Source: a bacterium (lineage in GTDB: Bacteria; UBA8248). From it: 14,981 nucleotides of DNA. This document shows, one piece after another, positions 1-7,590 of the stretch (the first letter of the stretch is position 1; every line of letters starts with the position of its first letter). The notes under the pieces were generated by a model. That model had not been told where the DNA came from. It did no database searches and worked only from the letters and a program-made list of their open reading frames with translations. Location of the stretch: positions 1 to 14,981 of the forward strand of contig JAQBZT010000032.1 in the NCBI GenBank assembly GCA_027622355.1, given 5' to 3'. The translations under genes and the position numbers were made by a program.

Positions 1-318
1 AAGGTTGGCGAAAAGCCCGAGTTTTTGCCGGAGGCCGAGAATCGCCTGCTCGGGGCGCTTGTCGCGGGGCAGATCGTCCCACTTCGGGCCGCCGACAGCG
101 CCGAAAAGGCCCGCCACGCTTTCCCTGCAGACGCGAAGCGTCGCCTCGGGAAGGGGCTCGCCCACCGCGTCGCAGGCCGTCCCGCCGCACAGGGCCTCGG
201 TGAACGAAAACGTCAGGCCGAAGCGCGCGCCGGCCGCCTCGAGCACCGCCCGGGCCTGGGCCACCACCTCCTGGCCGATGCCGTCTCCGGGTAAAACCGC
301 AATCTGGATGCCGCTCAA
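1..318 (-). CDS. leuB: 3-isopropylmalate dehydrogenase, N-terminal part (cut by window edge)
   Basis: The gene encodes the NAD-dependent cytoplasmic enzyme that oxidises and decarboxylates 3-isopropylmalate to 2-oxoisocaproate, the third step specific to leucine synthesis. Only the first 106 residues are in the window. They read as a typical beta-decarboxylating dehydrogenase start: IAVLPGDGIG near residues 6-15 (the glycine-rich family opening), GAVGGPKWDDLP near 73-84, and LGLRQKLGLFANL at the edge. The start is TTG at 318-316, preceded six bases upstream by a strong GGAGGGAG ribosome-binding site. No in-frame ATG fits better. It is the last visible gene of the trpF-trpB-trpA-leuC-leuD-leuB block and lies 51 bases after leuD. 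The family (LeuB, isocitrate and tartrate dehydrogenases) shares this fold, but the leuCD context fixes the assignment. Confidence 0.93.
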   Translation of the reverse strand, partial: MSGIQIAVLPGDGIGQEVVAQARAVLEAAGARFGLTFSFTEALCGGTACDAVGEPLPEATLRVCRESVAGLFGAVGGPKWDDLPRDKRPEQAILGLRQKLGLFANL

Positions 319-324
319 CTTTTT

Positions 325-332
325 CTCCCTCC
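325..332 (-). promoter_or_regulatory. leuB ribosome-binding site
   Basis: GGAGGGAG on the minus strand lies six bases before a TTG codon. It decides the start of leuB, because the conserved PGDGIG motif begins only ten residues in and no ATG is available in that frame. Confidence 0.7.
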
Positions 333-369
333 GCTTCCAAAACCCATGACGAAAAGACAGACCAGGGCC

Positions 370-969
370 TCAGCCCCCGAAGCCGGAGATGTAGGGCAGC
401 TTCGCGGAAACCTCCCGCACTTTCGGGAGGTTGGCCCGCAAATTCTCGAGGACGCTCCACGTTCCCCGCAAAAAGGCGCTCCTTCGGGCCTCGTCCATCT
501 CGATGGGAAAGGAACCTCCCTCGAAGGCCACCGTCAGCGCTTCCAGATCGACGGTGTAGACCGTGCCCGGCTTCTCCTGCGTCCGCCGCATGAGCGCTTC
601 CGCGTCCTCCGGCGAGAGGGTCGCCAACGGCACCCCGATGGCGAAGCAGTTGCCCGCAAAGATTTCGGCGAACGAAACGCCCAGGATCAGCTCGAAACCC
701 GCGCGCATGATGGCCTGGGGGGCGTGCTCGCGCGAGGAGCCGGAGCCGAAATTGCGCCCGACGATGAGGAGTTTCGCGCCCTTGTAGGCGGGCTCATCGA
801 GGGGATGATCCGGGTGCCGCTCGCGCTCGTCGCAAAAAAGGGTTTTCTCCATCCCCTCGAAGGTGATCGCCTTCAAGAAGCGGGCGGGGACTATCCGGTC
901 CGTGTCGATGTCATCGCCCGGAAGCGGCACCGCCCTTCCCTTCACCTGAACAATTTTCCGCACGCTCAT
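370..969 (-). CDS. leuD: 3-isopropylmalate dehydratase small subunit
   Basis: LeuD is the small, swivelling subunit of isopropylmalate isomerase. With LeuC it converts 2-isopropylmalate to 3-isopropylmalate through a dehydration-rehydration cycle. At 199 residues it matches the bacterial long-type partner (about 200 aa). It has the opening DIDTDRIVPARFLK at 20-33 and the substrate-loop motif GRNFGSGSSREHAP at 71-84, followed by FAEIFAGNCF. It starts at ATG 969, six bases after the leuC stop, so translation is probably coupled. The partner gene immediately upstream and leuB downstream make the assignment secure. No defect is visible. Confidence 0.97.
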   Translation of the reverse strand: MSVRKIVQVKGRAVPLPGDDIDTDRIVPARFLKAITFEGMEKTLFCDERERHPDHPLDEPAYKGAKLLIVGRNFGSGSSREHAPQAIMRAGFELILGVSFAEIFAGNCFAIGVPLATLSPEDAEALMRRTQEKPGTVYTVDLEALTVAFEGGSFPIEMDEARRSAFLRGTWSVLENLRANLPKVREVSAKLPYISGFGG

Positions 970-975
970 TTCCGG

Positions 976-2382
976 CTACTCCACGTGTGTTTTCGGGTCC
1001 GCGATGGACCCCTCGATGGCCGAAGCTGCCACCGTGACCGGGCTCCCCAGGTGGGTCCGGCCCCGCGGGCTTCCCTGCCGCCCGATGAAATTCCGGTTCG
1101 AGGAGGAGATGCTCCGCTGGGCGCCCTCCAGCTTGTCCGGGTTCATCCCCAGGCACATCGAGCACCCGGCGGCGCGCCACTCGGCCCCCGCCTCGAGGAA
1201 AATCTCGTCCAGCCCCTCGGCCTCGGCCTGCACCTTCACCTGCTGGGAACCGGGCACGACGAGCATCTTGACGCCCTTCGCCACCTTATTCCCCTTCATC
1301 ACCCGCGCCGCCTCGCGCAGATCGGAGATGCGCGAGTTGGTGCAGGAGCCGAGGAAGGCGACATCGATCTTCGTTCCCGCGAGCGAATCGCCCGCCTTGA
1401 GCCCCATGAACTCGTAGGCCTGCGCGGCGGTCTTGCCCTCTTCGACATCGAACGAATCGAGCGCGGGGAGTTTTTCGCCGACCCCCACCGACTGTCCCGG
1501 GTTGATTCCCCAGGTCACCATCGGCTCGATGGATGCGCCCTCGATCTCGAATGTCTCATCGTACTCCGCATCCGCATCTGAGGCGACGGATTTCCAATAT
1601 TCAACCGCTTCATCAAAGTCATCGCCCTTCGGGGAGAACTCTTTCCCCCTCAAATATTCGAAAGTCGTCTCATCGGGATTGACGTAGCCGATGCGGGCGC
1701 CGCCCTCGATGCTCATGTTGCAGACCGTCATCCGCTCTTCCATCGTCATCCGGTCGAATATCTCGCCAGCGTATTCGTAGGCGAAGCCGATGCCGCCCTT
1801 GATCCCCAGGTCGTGGAGTATCCGGAGGATGACGTCCTTCGCGTAGACGCCCTTCTCCATCTCTCCTGAAACCTCGATCCGCCGCACCTTCAGCCGGCTC
1901 AGGGCGAGGGTCTGCGTGGCGAGGACATGGGCCACCTCGGTGGTGCCGATGCCGAAGCCCAGCGAGCCCAGCGCCCCGTGGGTGCTCGTGTGGCTGTCCC
2001 CGCAGGCAATGGTCATACCCGGCTGGGTGAGACCGGTCTCGGGACCGATGACGTGAACGATGCCCTGCTTCCCCGAGTCGAGCCCGAAGAAGCGGATGCC
2101 GTATTCGTTCACGTTCTGCTCGAGGGTGGCCATCATCAACTCGGCCTGCTCATCCTGGAAGGGCCGAATCTGGGTCAGGGTCGGGATGATGTGATCCACC
2201 GTCGCGAGGGTGCGCTCCGGGAAGGCCACCTGGGAGCCCGCCTCTTTCAACAGCGCGAACGCCTGGGGTGTCGTAACCTCATGGATGAGATGAAGCCCGA
2301 TGAAAATCTGATCCTGCCCGGAATCGAGCTTCGTCACGGTGTGGCTGTCCCACACCTTGTCGTAGAGCGTTCTTTCCGACAT
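976..2382 (-). CDS. leuC: 3-isopropylmalate dehydratase large subunit
   Basis: LeuC is the iron-sulfur subunit of isopropylmalate isomerase (aconitase superfamily). The three expected 4Fe-4S cysteines are present: Cys347 in GSCTNSR, and Cys407 and Cys410 in GCSMCLGMNP. Their numbering equals that of the E. coli enzyme. ACGDSHTSTHGALG near 126-139 is the conserved substrate/cluster motif. The length of 468 residues is the long bacterial form rather than the roughly 420-residue form found in archaea and many anaerobes. The family's usual SNRNFEGRQG is SNRNFIGRQG here, a mild change. It starts nine bases after trpA with GAGGGAG just upstream, which places it in one transcription unit with the trp genes. 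Confidence 0.97.
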   Translation of the reverse strand: MSERTLYDKVWDSHTVTKLDSGQDQIFIGLHLIHEVTTPQAFALLKEAGSQVAFPERTLATVDHIIPTLTQIRPFQDEQAELMMATLEQNVNEYGIRFFGLDSGKQGIVHVIGPETGLTQPGMTIACGDSHTSTHGALGSLGFGIGTTEVAHVLATQTLALSRLKVRRIEVSGEMEKGVYAKDVILRILHDLGIKGGIGFAYEYAGEIFDRMTMEERMTVCNMSIEGGARIGYVNPDETTFEYLRGKEFSPKGDDFDEAVEYWKSVASDADAEYDETFEIEGASIEPMVTWGINPGQSVGVGEKLPALDSFDVEEGKTAAQAYEFMGLKAGDSLAGTKIDVAFLGSCTNSRISDLREAARVMKGNKVAKGVKMLVVPGSQQVKVQAEAEGLDEIFLEAGAEWRAAGCSMCLGMNPDKLEGAQRSISSSNRNFIGRQGSPRGRTHLGSPVTVAASAIEGSIADPKTHVE

Positions 2383-2391
2383 TGCTCCCTC

Positions 2392-3219
2392 TCAGGTGGT
2401 GGCGCCGGAGCGGCCCAGCGCCGCGCGGAGGCTGCCGATGTAGCGGCAGGCCGCCGCCTGTTTCTTGTCCAGCTCTTCCTCGGCTTCCATCACGTCAATG
2501 AGCGCGCTTCCGACGATCACGCCATCGGCGTGTTCGGCAACTTCCGCCGCCTGTTCGGGGGTCTTGATCCCGAACCCGACGACGACAGGTCGGTTTTTCA
2601 CCCGGTTGATCCGCTCGAGCACCCCGGCCAGATCGGCGTCCAGCGCCTCCCGCGCGCCGGTGACGCCCATCTGCCCGACATAGTAGATGAAGCCCTTGCC
2701 CGTATCGTTGATCAGCTTCACGCGCGAATCCGGGCTCGTCGGGGCCAGCATGAAGACCGGCGCGAGGGGATACTCCGCCATCGCGGCGAGCAGATCCCCC
2801 GCCTCCTCGGGCGGCAGGTCGGGCACGATGACGCCGTCCACCCCCGCCCGGGCGGCGTCGCGCGCGAAATCATCGAGGCCGTATACCAGCACGGGGTTGT
2901 AGTAGGCCATCAGCACCAGCGGGCACTCGGGAATCTCCCCCCGCACGCCGGCGATCATCGCGATGACGGCCCTGAGCGTCGTCCCCGCCGCGAGCGAGCG
3001 AGCGCCGGCGCGCTGGATGGTCGGCCCATCCGCCAGCGGATCGCTGAAGGGAACGCCGATTTCAAAGCCGTCCGCGCCCGCCGCGGCAAGTGCGGGCAGG
3101 AGCCGGCGCGTGAACTCGAGACTCGGATCCCCCGCCGAGACGTAGGGAAAGAGCCCGCCCCTTGCCTCCGCCTTCAGGCGAACGAAACACGCTTCGATGC
3201 GGCCGGCGTCTTCCATCAC
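2392..3219 (-). CDS. trpA: Tryptophan synthase alpha chain
   Basis: TrpA cleaves indole-3-glycerol phosphate to indole and glyceraldehyde 3-phosphate and passes indole through a tunnel to TrpB. The 275-residue TIM barrel has both catalytic acids: Glu53 in GFEIGVPFSDP and Asp64 in PLADGPTIQ (subtract one if the ATG is the start). It also has MAYYNPV, VPDLPPEE, and the phosphate-binding GFGIKTPEQ and GVIVGSAL. The loop before GVTGAR reads YYVGQM, where most relatives have a serine followed by a small residue or threonine; the VTG threonine is retained. GTG at 3219 and ATG at 3216 are adjacent candidate starts. Both overlap the trpB stop (4 or 1 bases), so the two are translationally coupled. 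Because trpB upstream is broken, TrpA may lack its partner. Confidence 0.96.
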   Translation of the reverse strand: MMEDAGRIEACFVRLKAEARGGLFPYVSAGDPSLEFTRRLLPALAAAGADGFEIGVPFSDPLADGPTIQRAGARSLAAGTTLRAVIAMIAGVRGEIPECPLVLMAYYNPVLVYGLDDFARDAARAGVDGVIVPDLPPEEAGDLLAAMAEYPLAPVFMLAPTSPDSRVKLINDTGKGFIYYVGQMGVTGAREALDADLAGVLERINRVKNRPVVVGFGIKTPEQAAEVAEHADGVIVGSALIDVMEAEEELDKKQAAACRYIGSLRAALGRSGATT

Positions 3220-4429
3220 GCGCCCCCGCCTTCCGGCCCTTCGCCAAGCTCGCGGAGGAGCCCCTCGGCCTGCTGCACGTCCTTGTCCCCGCGGCCTGAG
3301 AGGCAGACGATGACGCTGCGCGGCTTCCCGTCCCGGGCGGCTTCTTCGGCGAGCCGACCGAGATAGGAGATGGCGTGCGCGCTCTCGAGCGCGGGAATGA
3401 TGCCCTCGAGGCGGGCGAGCTTGCGGAAAGCCAAGAGCGCCTCCCGATCATCGGCCGTCACGTACTTCGCCCGGCCCGTGGCCTGGAGATGGGCATGCTC
3501 AGGCCCGACGCCGGGATAATCGAGACCGGCCGAGACCGAGTGCGCGGGGATGATCTGCCCATCGTCATCGTAGAGCAGGTGGGTCTTGCACCCGTGAAGG
3601 ACGCCGACCCTTCCGGCATTGAGCGAGGCGCCGTGCTCCCCGCTCTCCAGACCGCGCCCGCCCGCCTCGACGCCGATGAGCGCCACCCCCGCGTCCTTGA
3701 TGAAGGGATAAAAGAGGCCGATGGCGTTGCTCCCTCCGCCGACGCAGGCGACGCAGACATCCGGCAGCTTGCCCTCGAGATCGAGCATCTGCCGGCGCGC
3801 TTCCTCGCCGATGACCGATTGGAAGTCGCGGATCATCATCGGGAAGGGATGGGGCCCGACGACGGAGCCGATGATGTAGTGCGTGGTGCGCACCGAAGCG
3901 GTCCAGTCGCGCAGCGTTTCGTTGGTCGCGTCCTTGAGGGTGGCGCTCCCGGAAGTGACCGGGATGACCCGCGCCCCGAGCAACCGCATCCGGAAAACGT
4001 TGAGCGCCTGGCGCCGGGTGTCCTCCTCCCCCATGTAGACATCGCACTCGAGGCCGAAGAGGGCGGCCGCCGTCGCCGTGGCGACGCCGTGCTGGCCGGC
4101 GCCGGTCTCGGCGATCAGTCGTTGGCAAGCAGGGCCTGGCCAAGCGTGTTGTTGATCTTGTGGGCGCCCGTGTGGCAGAGGTCCTCGCGCTTAAGGAAGA
4201 CCCGGAGGCTGCCCAGATCCTCGGAAAGCCGCCGCGCGAAGTAAAGCGGGGTCGGCCGGCCGACGTACTTCGCCAGATATTCCTTGAGCTCGGCATGAAA
4301 GACCGCATCGCCCCGGATGCGCTCGTAGGCCGCCTCGAGCTCCTCGAGGGCCGGCATCAGGGTCTCGGGAACGTACTGCCCCCCGAAGATGCCGAAATGT
4401 CCCTTGGGCTCAACCGATGGCTCTGTCAT
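3216..4429 (-). pseudogene. trpB: Tryptophan synthase beta chain, disrupted by a frameshift
   Basis: TrpB is the PLP enzyme joining indole and serine to make tryptophan. The reading frame is broken. The N-terminal piece (4429 to 4115, 104 aa) carries GIFGGQYVPETLMPALEEL and the PLP lysine in HTGAHKINNTLGQALLA (Lys91), then reaches TGA at 4117-4115. The rest continues in another frame from CTG at 4118 (LIAETGAGQHGVATAT, containing the catalytic Glu) through RRQALNVFRMRLLGA and the phosphate site GGGSNAIGLFYPF to the stop at 3216, 300 codons. Relatives have about seven residues (such as KRMGKSE) between ALLA and the IAETG strand. Here there are only five nucleotides, so about 16 nt are missing. 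All other motifs are intact, which points to a recent mutation or an assembly/sequencing error. Its ATG overlaps the trpF stop by four bases, and its stop overlaps trpA. Confidence 0.93.
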
Positions 4430-5082
4430 CGTTTTCTCTCTTCGGCGGGAAGGGCCGCGGCGGCCGCCCGCGCATTTTCAATGAACGCCTGGACTTTGGC
4501 GAAATCCTTGCGCCCGGGAGTTCCTCCCTCGACGCCGCTGCTCGTGTCCACCCCGTAGGGCCGCACCTGGCGGATGGCATCGGCCACGTTCTCGGGCTGC
4601 AAGCCACCCGAGAGAATGATGTCTCTTTTTTGGGCCAACTCGCGGGCGATGGACCAGTCAAACGTCTTGCCGGTCCCCCCGAGTTTCCCCTCGACATAGG
4701 CGTCGAGAAGGAGGGGGAAGCCGCTGTAATCCTCCGCCAGATCGAGCGTTTCACGGCCGCTCACCCGCAGGGCCTTGATCACCCGGAGGCCCCGCTCCCC
4801 GAGCCAGCGGCACACCTCGGGCGGCTCGGCACCGTGGAGCTGCACCACATCGAGCCCCACCTCCCGGGCGATGGATTCGACCCGCTCGGGGGCCTCGTCC
4901 ACGAAAATTCCCACCCGGGTGCCCAGCGGAGGGAGCGCCGCGGAAACCGCCCGGGCGGCGGCCGGATCCAGGCAACGGGGGGTGCCGGGAACGAAATTGA
5001 GCCCCAGGGCGTCGGCCCCTTGCGCGAGGGCCCAAGCGGCATCCTCGGCCGCCGTCACGCCACAGATTTTCACGCGGATCAT
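4426..5082 (-). CDS. trpF: Phosphoribosylanthranilate isomerase
   Basis: TrpF carries out the Amadori rearrangement of N-(5-phosphoribosyl)anthranilate to CdRP, the step before indole-glycerol phosphate synthase. The 218-residue TIM barrel is of normal length. It has the general base Cys7 in VKICGVT, the general acid Asp127 in LLLDAYVEGKLGGTG, GTGKTFDW at 136-143, the phosphate-binding SGGLQPENV near 158-166, and VDTSSGVE. A GGGGAGG ribosome-binding site lies about ten bases before ATG 5082. Its 3' end shares ATGA with trpB. It is the first gene of the trp-leu block; no trpE, trpG, trpD or trpC is present here, so the earlier steps must be encoded elsewhere. Confidence 0.96.
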   Translation of the reverse strand: MIRVKICGVTAAEDAAWALAQGADALGLNFVPGTPRCLDPAAARAVSAALPPLGTRVGIFVDEAPERVESIAREVGLDVVQLHGAEPPEVCRWLGERGLRVIKALRVSGRETLDLAEDYSGFPLLLDAYVEGKLGGTGKTFDWSIARELAQKRDIILSGGLQPENVADAIRQVRPYGVDTSSGVEGGTPGRKDFAKVQAFIENARAAAAALPAEERKR

Positions 5083-5116
5083 CGCTACCGGGCCTCCCCT
5101 GCCGTCAAACCCGGCT

Positions 5117-5147
5117 GTTATAGCATGGAGTCGCGCCGGATTCCCAA
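5117..5147 (-). promoter_or_regulatory. Possible promoter of the trp-leu block
   Basis: On the minus strand TTGGGA (5147-5142) and TATAAC (5122-5117) are separated by 19 bases, in the 94-base gap between livF and trpF. The -10 match is good (5 of 6), the -35 match is fair (4 of 6), and the spacing is long. This is the only promoter-like pair I see here. The block may instead be read through from liv. Confidence 0.3.
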
Positions 5148-5158
5148 CAGAAGTAGAC

Positions 5159-5178
5159 AGAAATCAGGGGGGATTTCT
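5159..5178 (-). terminator. Hairpin at the livF stop, weak terminator candidate
   Basis: AGAAATC and GATTTCT form a perfect 7-bp stem with a 6-base G/C loop, overlapping the livF stop codon. The stem is AT-rich and no T tract follows on the minus strand, so intrinsic termination would be inefficient. It may only reduce read-through into trpF or protect the liv mRNA end. Confidence 0.3.
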
Positions 5179-5887
5179 AGCCGCCGAGGTACATCATCTT
5201 GACCTCGGCGTTGCTGAGGAGGTCCTGGCCCGTGCCCTCAAAGCGGTTCCGGCCCAGTTCGAGGGCATAGCCGCGGTCGGCGATTTCGAGCGCCCGGGCC
5301 GCATTCTGCTCCACCAGCATGATGGTGATACCCTCCTTGGCCAGATTGATGATTTTCTCGAAGATATCGGTGACAAACTTGGGACTCAGGCCCAGGGAGG
5401 GCTCATCGAGCATGACCATCTTCGGCCTCGTCATCAGGGCCCGGCCCATGGCGAGCATCTGCTGCTCGCCGCCGCTCATGGTGCCCGCCATCTGCTTCTG
5501 GCGCTCCTCGAGGCGGGGAAAAAGGGAGAAGACATACCCCATGCTCTCTTTTATCTTCCGGGAGTCGCGCTCCACGTAGGCACCCATCTCGAGGTTTTCC
5601 CGCACGGTCATTTGATTGAAGACGATCCGCCCCTGGGGCACATAGCCCAGCCCGCGGGCGAGAATCTGATCGGGGCGGTAGCCGACGATGTTCTCATCTT
5701 TGAAGCGTATCTCGCCGCCCAGATAATTGATGAAACCCATGATGACCTTGAAGGTGGTGGACTTCCCCGCGCCGTTGGGGCCGATGACGCTGACCACTTC
5801 CCCCTCGCGCACCTCGAGGGACACCTCGTGGAGAATCTGGATGCGGCCATAGGCGGCGTTTACGTTTTTGAGTTCCAGAAGAGGCAT
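5177..5887 (-). CDS. livF: Branched-chain amino-acid type ABC transporter, ATPase LivF
   Basis: This is one of the two nucleotide-binding subunits that power the importer from the cytoplasmic face. The 236 residues are the usual LivF length. It shows Walker A GPNGAGKST at 36-44, Q-loop Gln85 in VPQGR, ABC signature SGGEQQ at 138-143, and Walker B MVMLDEP with Glu162. The position of the H-loop histidine holds glutamine (LVEQN), which is normal for LivF and not a defect; LivG supplies a canonical histidine. The C-terminal MMYLGG is also typical of the subfamily. It lies four bases after livG and is the last liv gene. Confidence 0.95.
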   Translation of the reverse strand: MPLLELKNVNAAYGRIQILHEVSLEVREGEVVSVIGPNGAGKSTTFKVIMGFINYLGGEIRFKDENIVGYRPDQILARGLGYVPQGRIVFNQMTVRENLEMGAYVERDSRKIKESMGYVFSLFPRLEERQKQMAGTMSGGEQQMLAMGRALMTRPKMVMLDEPSLGLSPKFVTDIFEKIINLAKEGITIMLVEQNAARALEIADRGYALELGRNRFEGTGQDLLSNAEVKMMYLGG

Positions 5888-5891
5888 GGCG

Positions 5892-6626
5892 TTAATGTCC
5901 GAAATAGGCTTCGATGACTTTTTCGTTCTTCTGTATCTCTTCGGGCACCCCTTCGGCGATTTTTTCGCCGTAGTCCATCACGAATATCTTCTCGCAGTGA
6001 TTCATGATGACGTTCATGTCGTGCTCGACGATCAGTACGGTCTTGCCCTGCTCCTGAATCTCGTGAATCCGATCGAGGAGATCGTTCAAAAGCGTCCGGT
6101 TGACGCCAGCGGCCGGCTCATCGAGCAGGATCAGATCGGGATCAGTCATGAGGGCCCGGGCGAATTCCAGCAGTTTCTGCTGGCCGTAGGAAAGATTGCC
6201 CCCGTACTCGCCGCGCAGTTTCGTGAGAGTGACGAAATCCAGCAGCTCCTCCGCGCGCTTTCGCGCCACCCGCTCCGGAACCCGCATGTCAGAGACCGAT
6301 AGCATGTTTTCGAACACCGTCATCTCGCGATAGATCCGCGTAATCTGGAAGGTCCGGCTGATGCCCTTGCGAAAGATCTGGTAGGGCTTCAGGCTGATGA
6401 TATTCTCCCCTTTGTAGATGACGGTTCCGCTGTCGGCGGGGATGATGCCGGTCAGGAGGTTGAACGTGGTCGTCTTCCCGGAGCCGTTCGGTCCGATCAG
6501 GCCGGATATCTTGCCCGCGGGCACCTGAAAGCTGCACCCATCCACCGCATGGATCCCCCCGAAATGCTTGTAGAGATTCTGCACGTCGAGCGCGATGTCG
6601 TTTTGATGGGCCGTTGTATTCATCAT
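5892..6626 (-). CDS. livG: Branched-chain amino-acid type ABC transporter, ATPase LivG
   Basis: This is the second ATPase subunit of the importer. From the chosen start it is 244 residues, with Walker A GPNGSGKTT at 45-53, signature LSYGQQ at 145-150, Walker B LILLDEP at 165-171, and H-loop His202 in VEHDM. RTFQITRIYREMTVFEN near 91-107 is the LivG-type Q-loop region. The frame is open to 6677, but an upstream start would overlap livM and add a non-conserved extension. ATG at 6626 follows GAGG (6633-6636) by six bases; a second ATG at 6623 is possible. It lies 13 bases after the livM stop. Confidence 0.94.
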   Translation of the reverse strand: MMNTTAHQNDIALDVQNLYKHFGGIHAVDGCSFQVPAGKISGLIGPNGSGKTTTFNLLTGIIPADSGTVIYKGENIISLKPYQIFRKGISRTFQITRIYREMTVFENMLSVSDMRVPERVARKRAEELLDFVTLTKLRGEYGGNLSYGQQKLLEFARALMTDPDLILLDEPAAGVNRTLLNDLLDRIHEIQEQGKTVLIVEHDMNVIMNHCEKIFVMDYGEKIAEGVPEEIQKNEKVIEAYFGH

Positions 6627-6639
6627 CTGCAACCTCGCT

Positions 6640-7578
6640 CTAGTGGACCATTCCCTTGCGCGCCCAGCCCCGATCAATGAAAAAGCCCATCAAGCCCCGC
6701 GGCATGAAGCGCGCGACCGCGATGATGAACAACCCATAGGCGATGAGGTGGGCGGTCGGGAAGTTGATCCAGGTCAGCTCCTGCACGATATACAGGATCA
6801 CGGCGCCGATGATCGGTCCGATGACCGTTCCCTTTCCCCCCACCATCGCCATCAGCTTCATGGCGATGGTGATCTGGATGAAGAAATCCTGATCCGGATC
6901 GACGTAAAGCGTCTTGTAGGCCTGAATGCCGCCCGCAAACGCGGGAAAGATGGCCGAGAGCACCAGGGCCGAAATTTTGTAGTACGTCGTGTTGATCCCG
7001 AGGGAGCTGGCCGCCACCTCATCCTCCCGGATGGCGTTCAGCCGGATGCCATAGCGGGAGTGCCCCACCCAATAAGAAACCAGGATAGTAATGACCATCA
7101 CGATAAGCATCGCGTAGTACGTCTCGAAGGAGCTGTCGACATTCGGCATGCTGATCCCGTCGCCGCCGTGAGTCAGGCTGTCCCACACCGTCACGATGAC
7201 GCGCGTTCCCTCGGCCGCGCCGAGCATGGCGATCGCGAAGTAGGGACCCTTCAGCCGAAGGACGGGAAACCCGATGGCGATGGCGAGGAGGATGGCGATG
7301 GCCGCGCCCACGAACAGGGTAGGCACCCAGTGCCAACTGTAATCGGTCACCAGGATGGCCACAGCATAGGACCCGATGCCATAGAACACCACGTGGCCGA
7401 AGGAAACGTAGCCGGTATAACCGCTGATGATGTTCCAGCTCAGCGAGAGCACCACATACATCATGGTGAACATGGCCACGGAGCGTAGATAAAGGGGAAG
7501 ATGAACCGGGAGAAAAAACAGCACAGCGGCACACACGCCCAGAAAAATAAGGTTTCTCACATCCTCGTGCCGGCTCAT
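6640..7578 (-). CDS. livM: Branched-chain amino-acid type ABC transporter, permease LivM
   Basis: This is an inner-membrane permease subunit that forms the channel with LivH. The 312 residues carry many hydrophobic segments. The first includes FLGVCAAVLFFLP, followed by a family region around SWNIISGYTGYVSFGHVVFYGIGSY. RYGIRLNAIREDEVAASSLGI near 186-206 is the cytoplasmic coupling loop that contacts the ATPases. The C-terminal FMPRGLMGF is typical of LivM. The frame is open to 7638, but ATG 7578 has AGGAG (7586-7590) seven bases upstream, and the next gene's stop lies within that site. The gap to livH is ten bases. Confidence 0.94.
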   Translation of the reverse strand: MSRHEDVRNLIFLGVCAAVLFFLPVHLPLYLRSVAMFTMMYVVLSLSWNIISGYTGYVSFGHVVFYGIGSYAVAILVTDYSWHWVPTLFVGAAIAILLAIAIGFPVLRLKGPYFAIAMLGAAEGTRVIVTVWDSLTHGGDGISMPNVDSSFETYYAMLIVMVITILVSYWVGHSRYGIRLNAIREDEVAASSLGINTTYYKISALVLSAIFPAFAGGIQAYKTLYVDPDQDFFIQITIAMKLMAMVGGKGTVIGPIIGAVILYIVQELTWINFPTAHLIAYGLFIIAVARFMPRGLMGFFIDRGWARKGMVH

Positions 7579-7585
7579 ACTTTTT

Positions 7586-7590
7586 CTCCT
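7586..7590 (-). promoter_or_regulatory. livM ribosome-binding site inside the livH stop region
   Basis: AGGAG on the minus strand overlaps the livH TAG (7589-7591) and lies seven bases before the livM ATG at 7578. It decides the livM start over the longer open frame and implies coupled translation. Confidence 0.65.

Noticed and set aside
346..1581. Long plus-strand open frame (411 codons) opposite leuD and leuC
   Set aside because: It lies antisense to two clear enzymes, has no recognisable domain, and is the usual antisense frame of GC-rich coding DNA.
1927..3366. Plus-strand open frame of 479 codons opposite leuC, trpA and trpB
   Set aside because: It crosses three gene boundaries on the other strand and shows a low-complexity Arg/Gly/His-rich translation, so it is a shadow of the real genes.
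4113..4128. Programmed frameshifting to express full-length TrpB
   Set aside because: There is no slippery heptamer and no clear downstream structure, and a shift here would still leave about five to six residues missing from a conserved loop. A deletion or sequence error is simpler.
5755..5790. LivF lacking the H-loop histidine as a sign of inactivity
   Set aside because: LVEQN at residues 191-195 is the normal LivF form; LivG carries the histidine. The Walker and signature motifs of LivF are intact.
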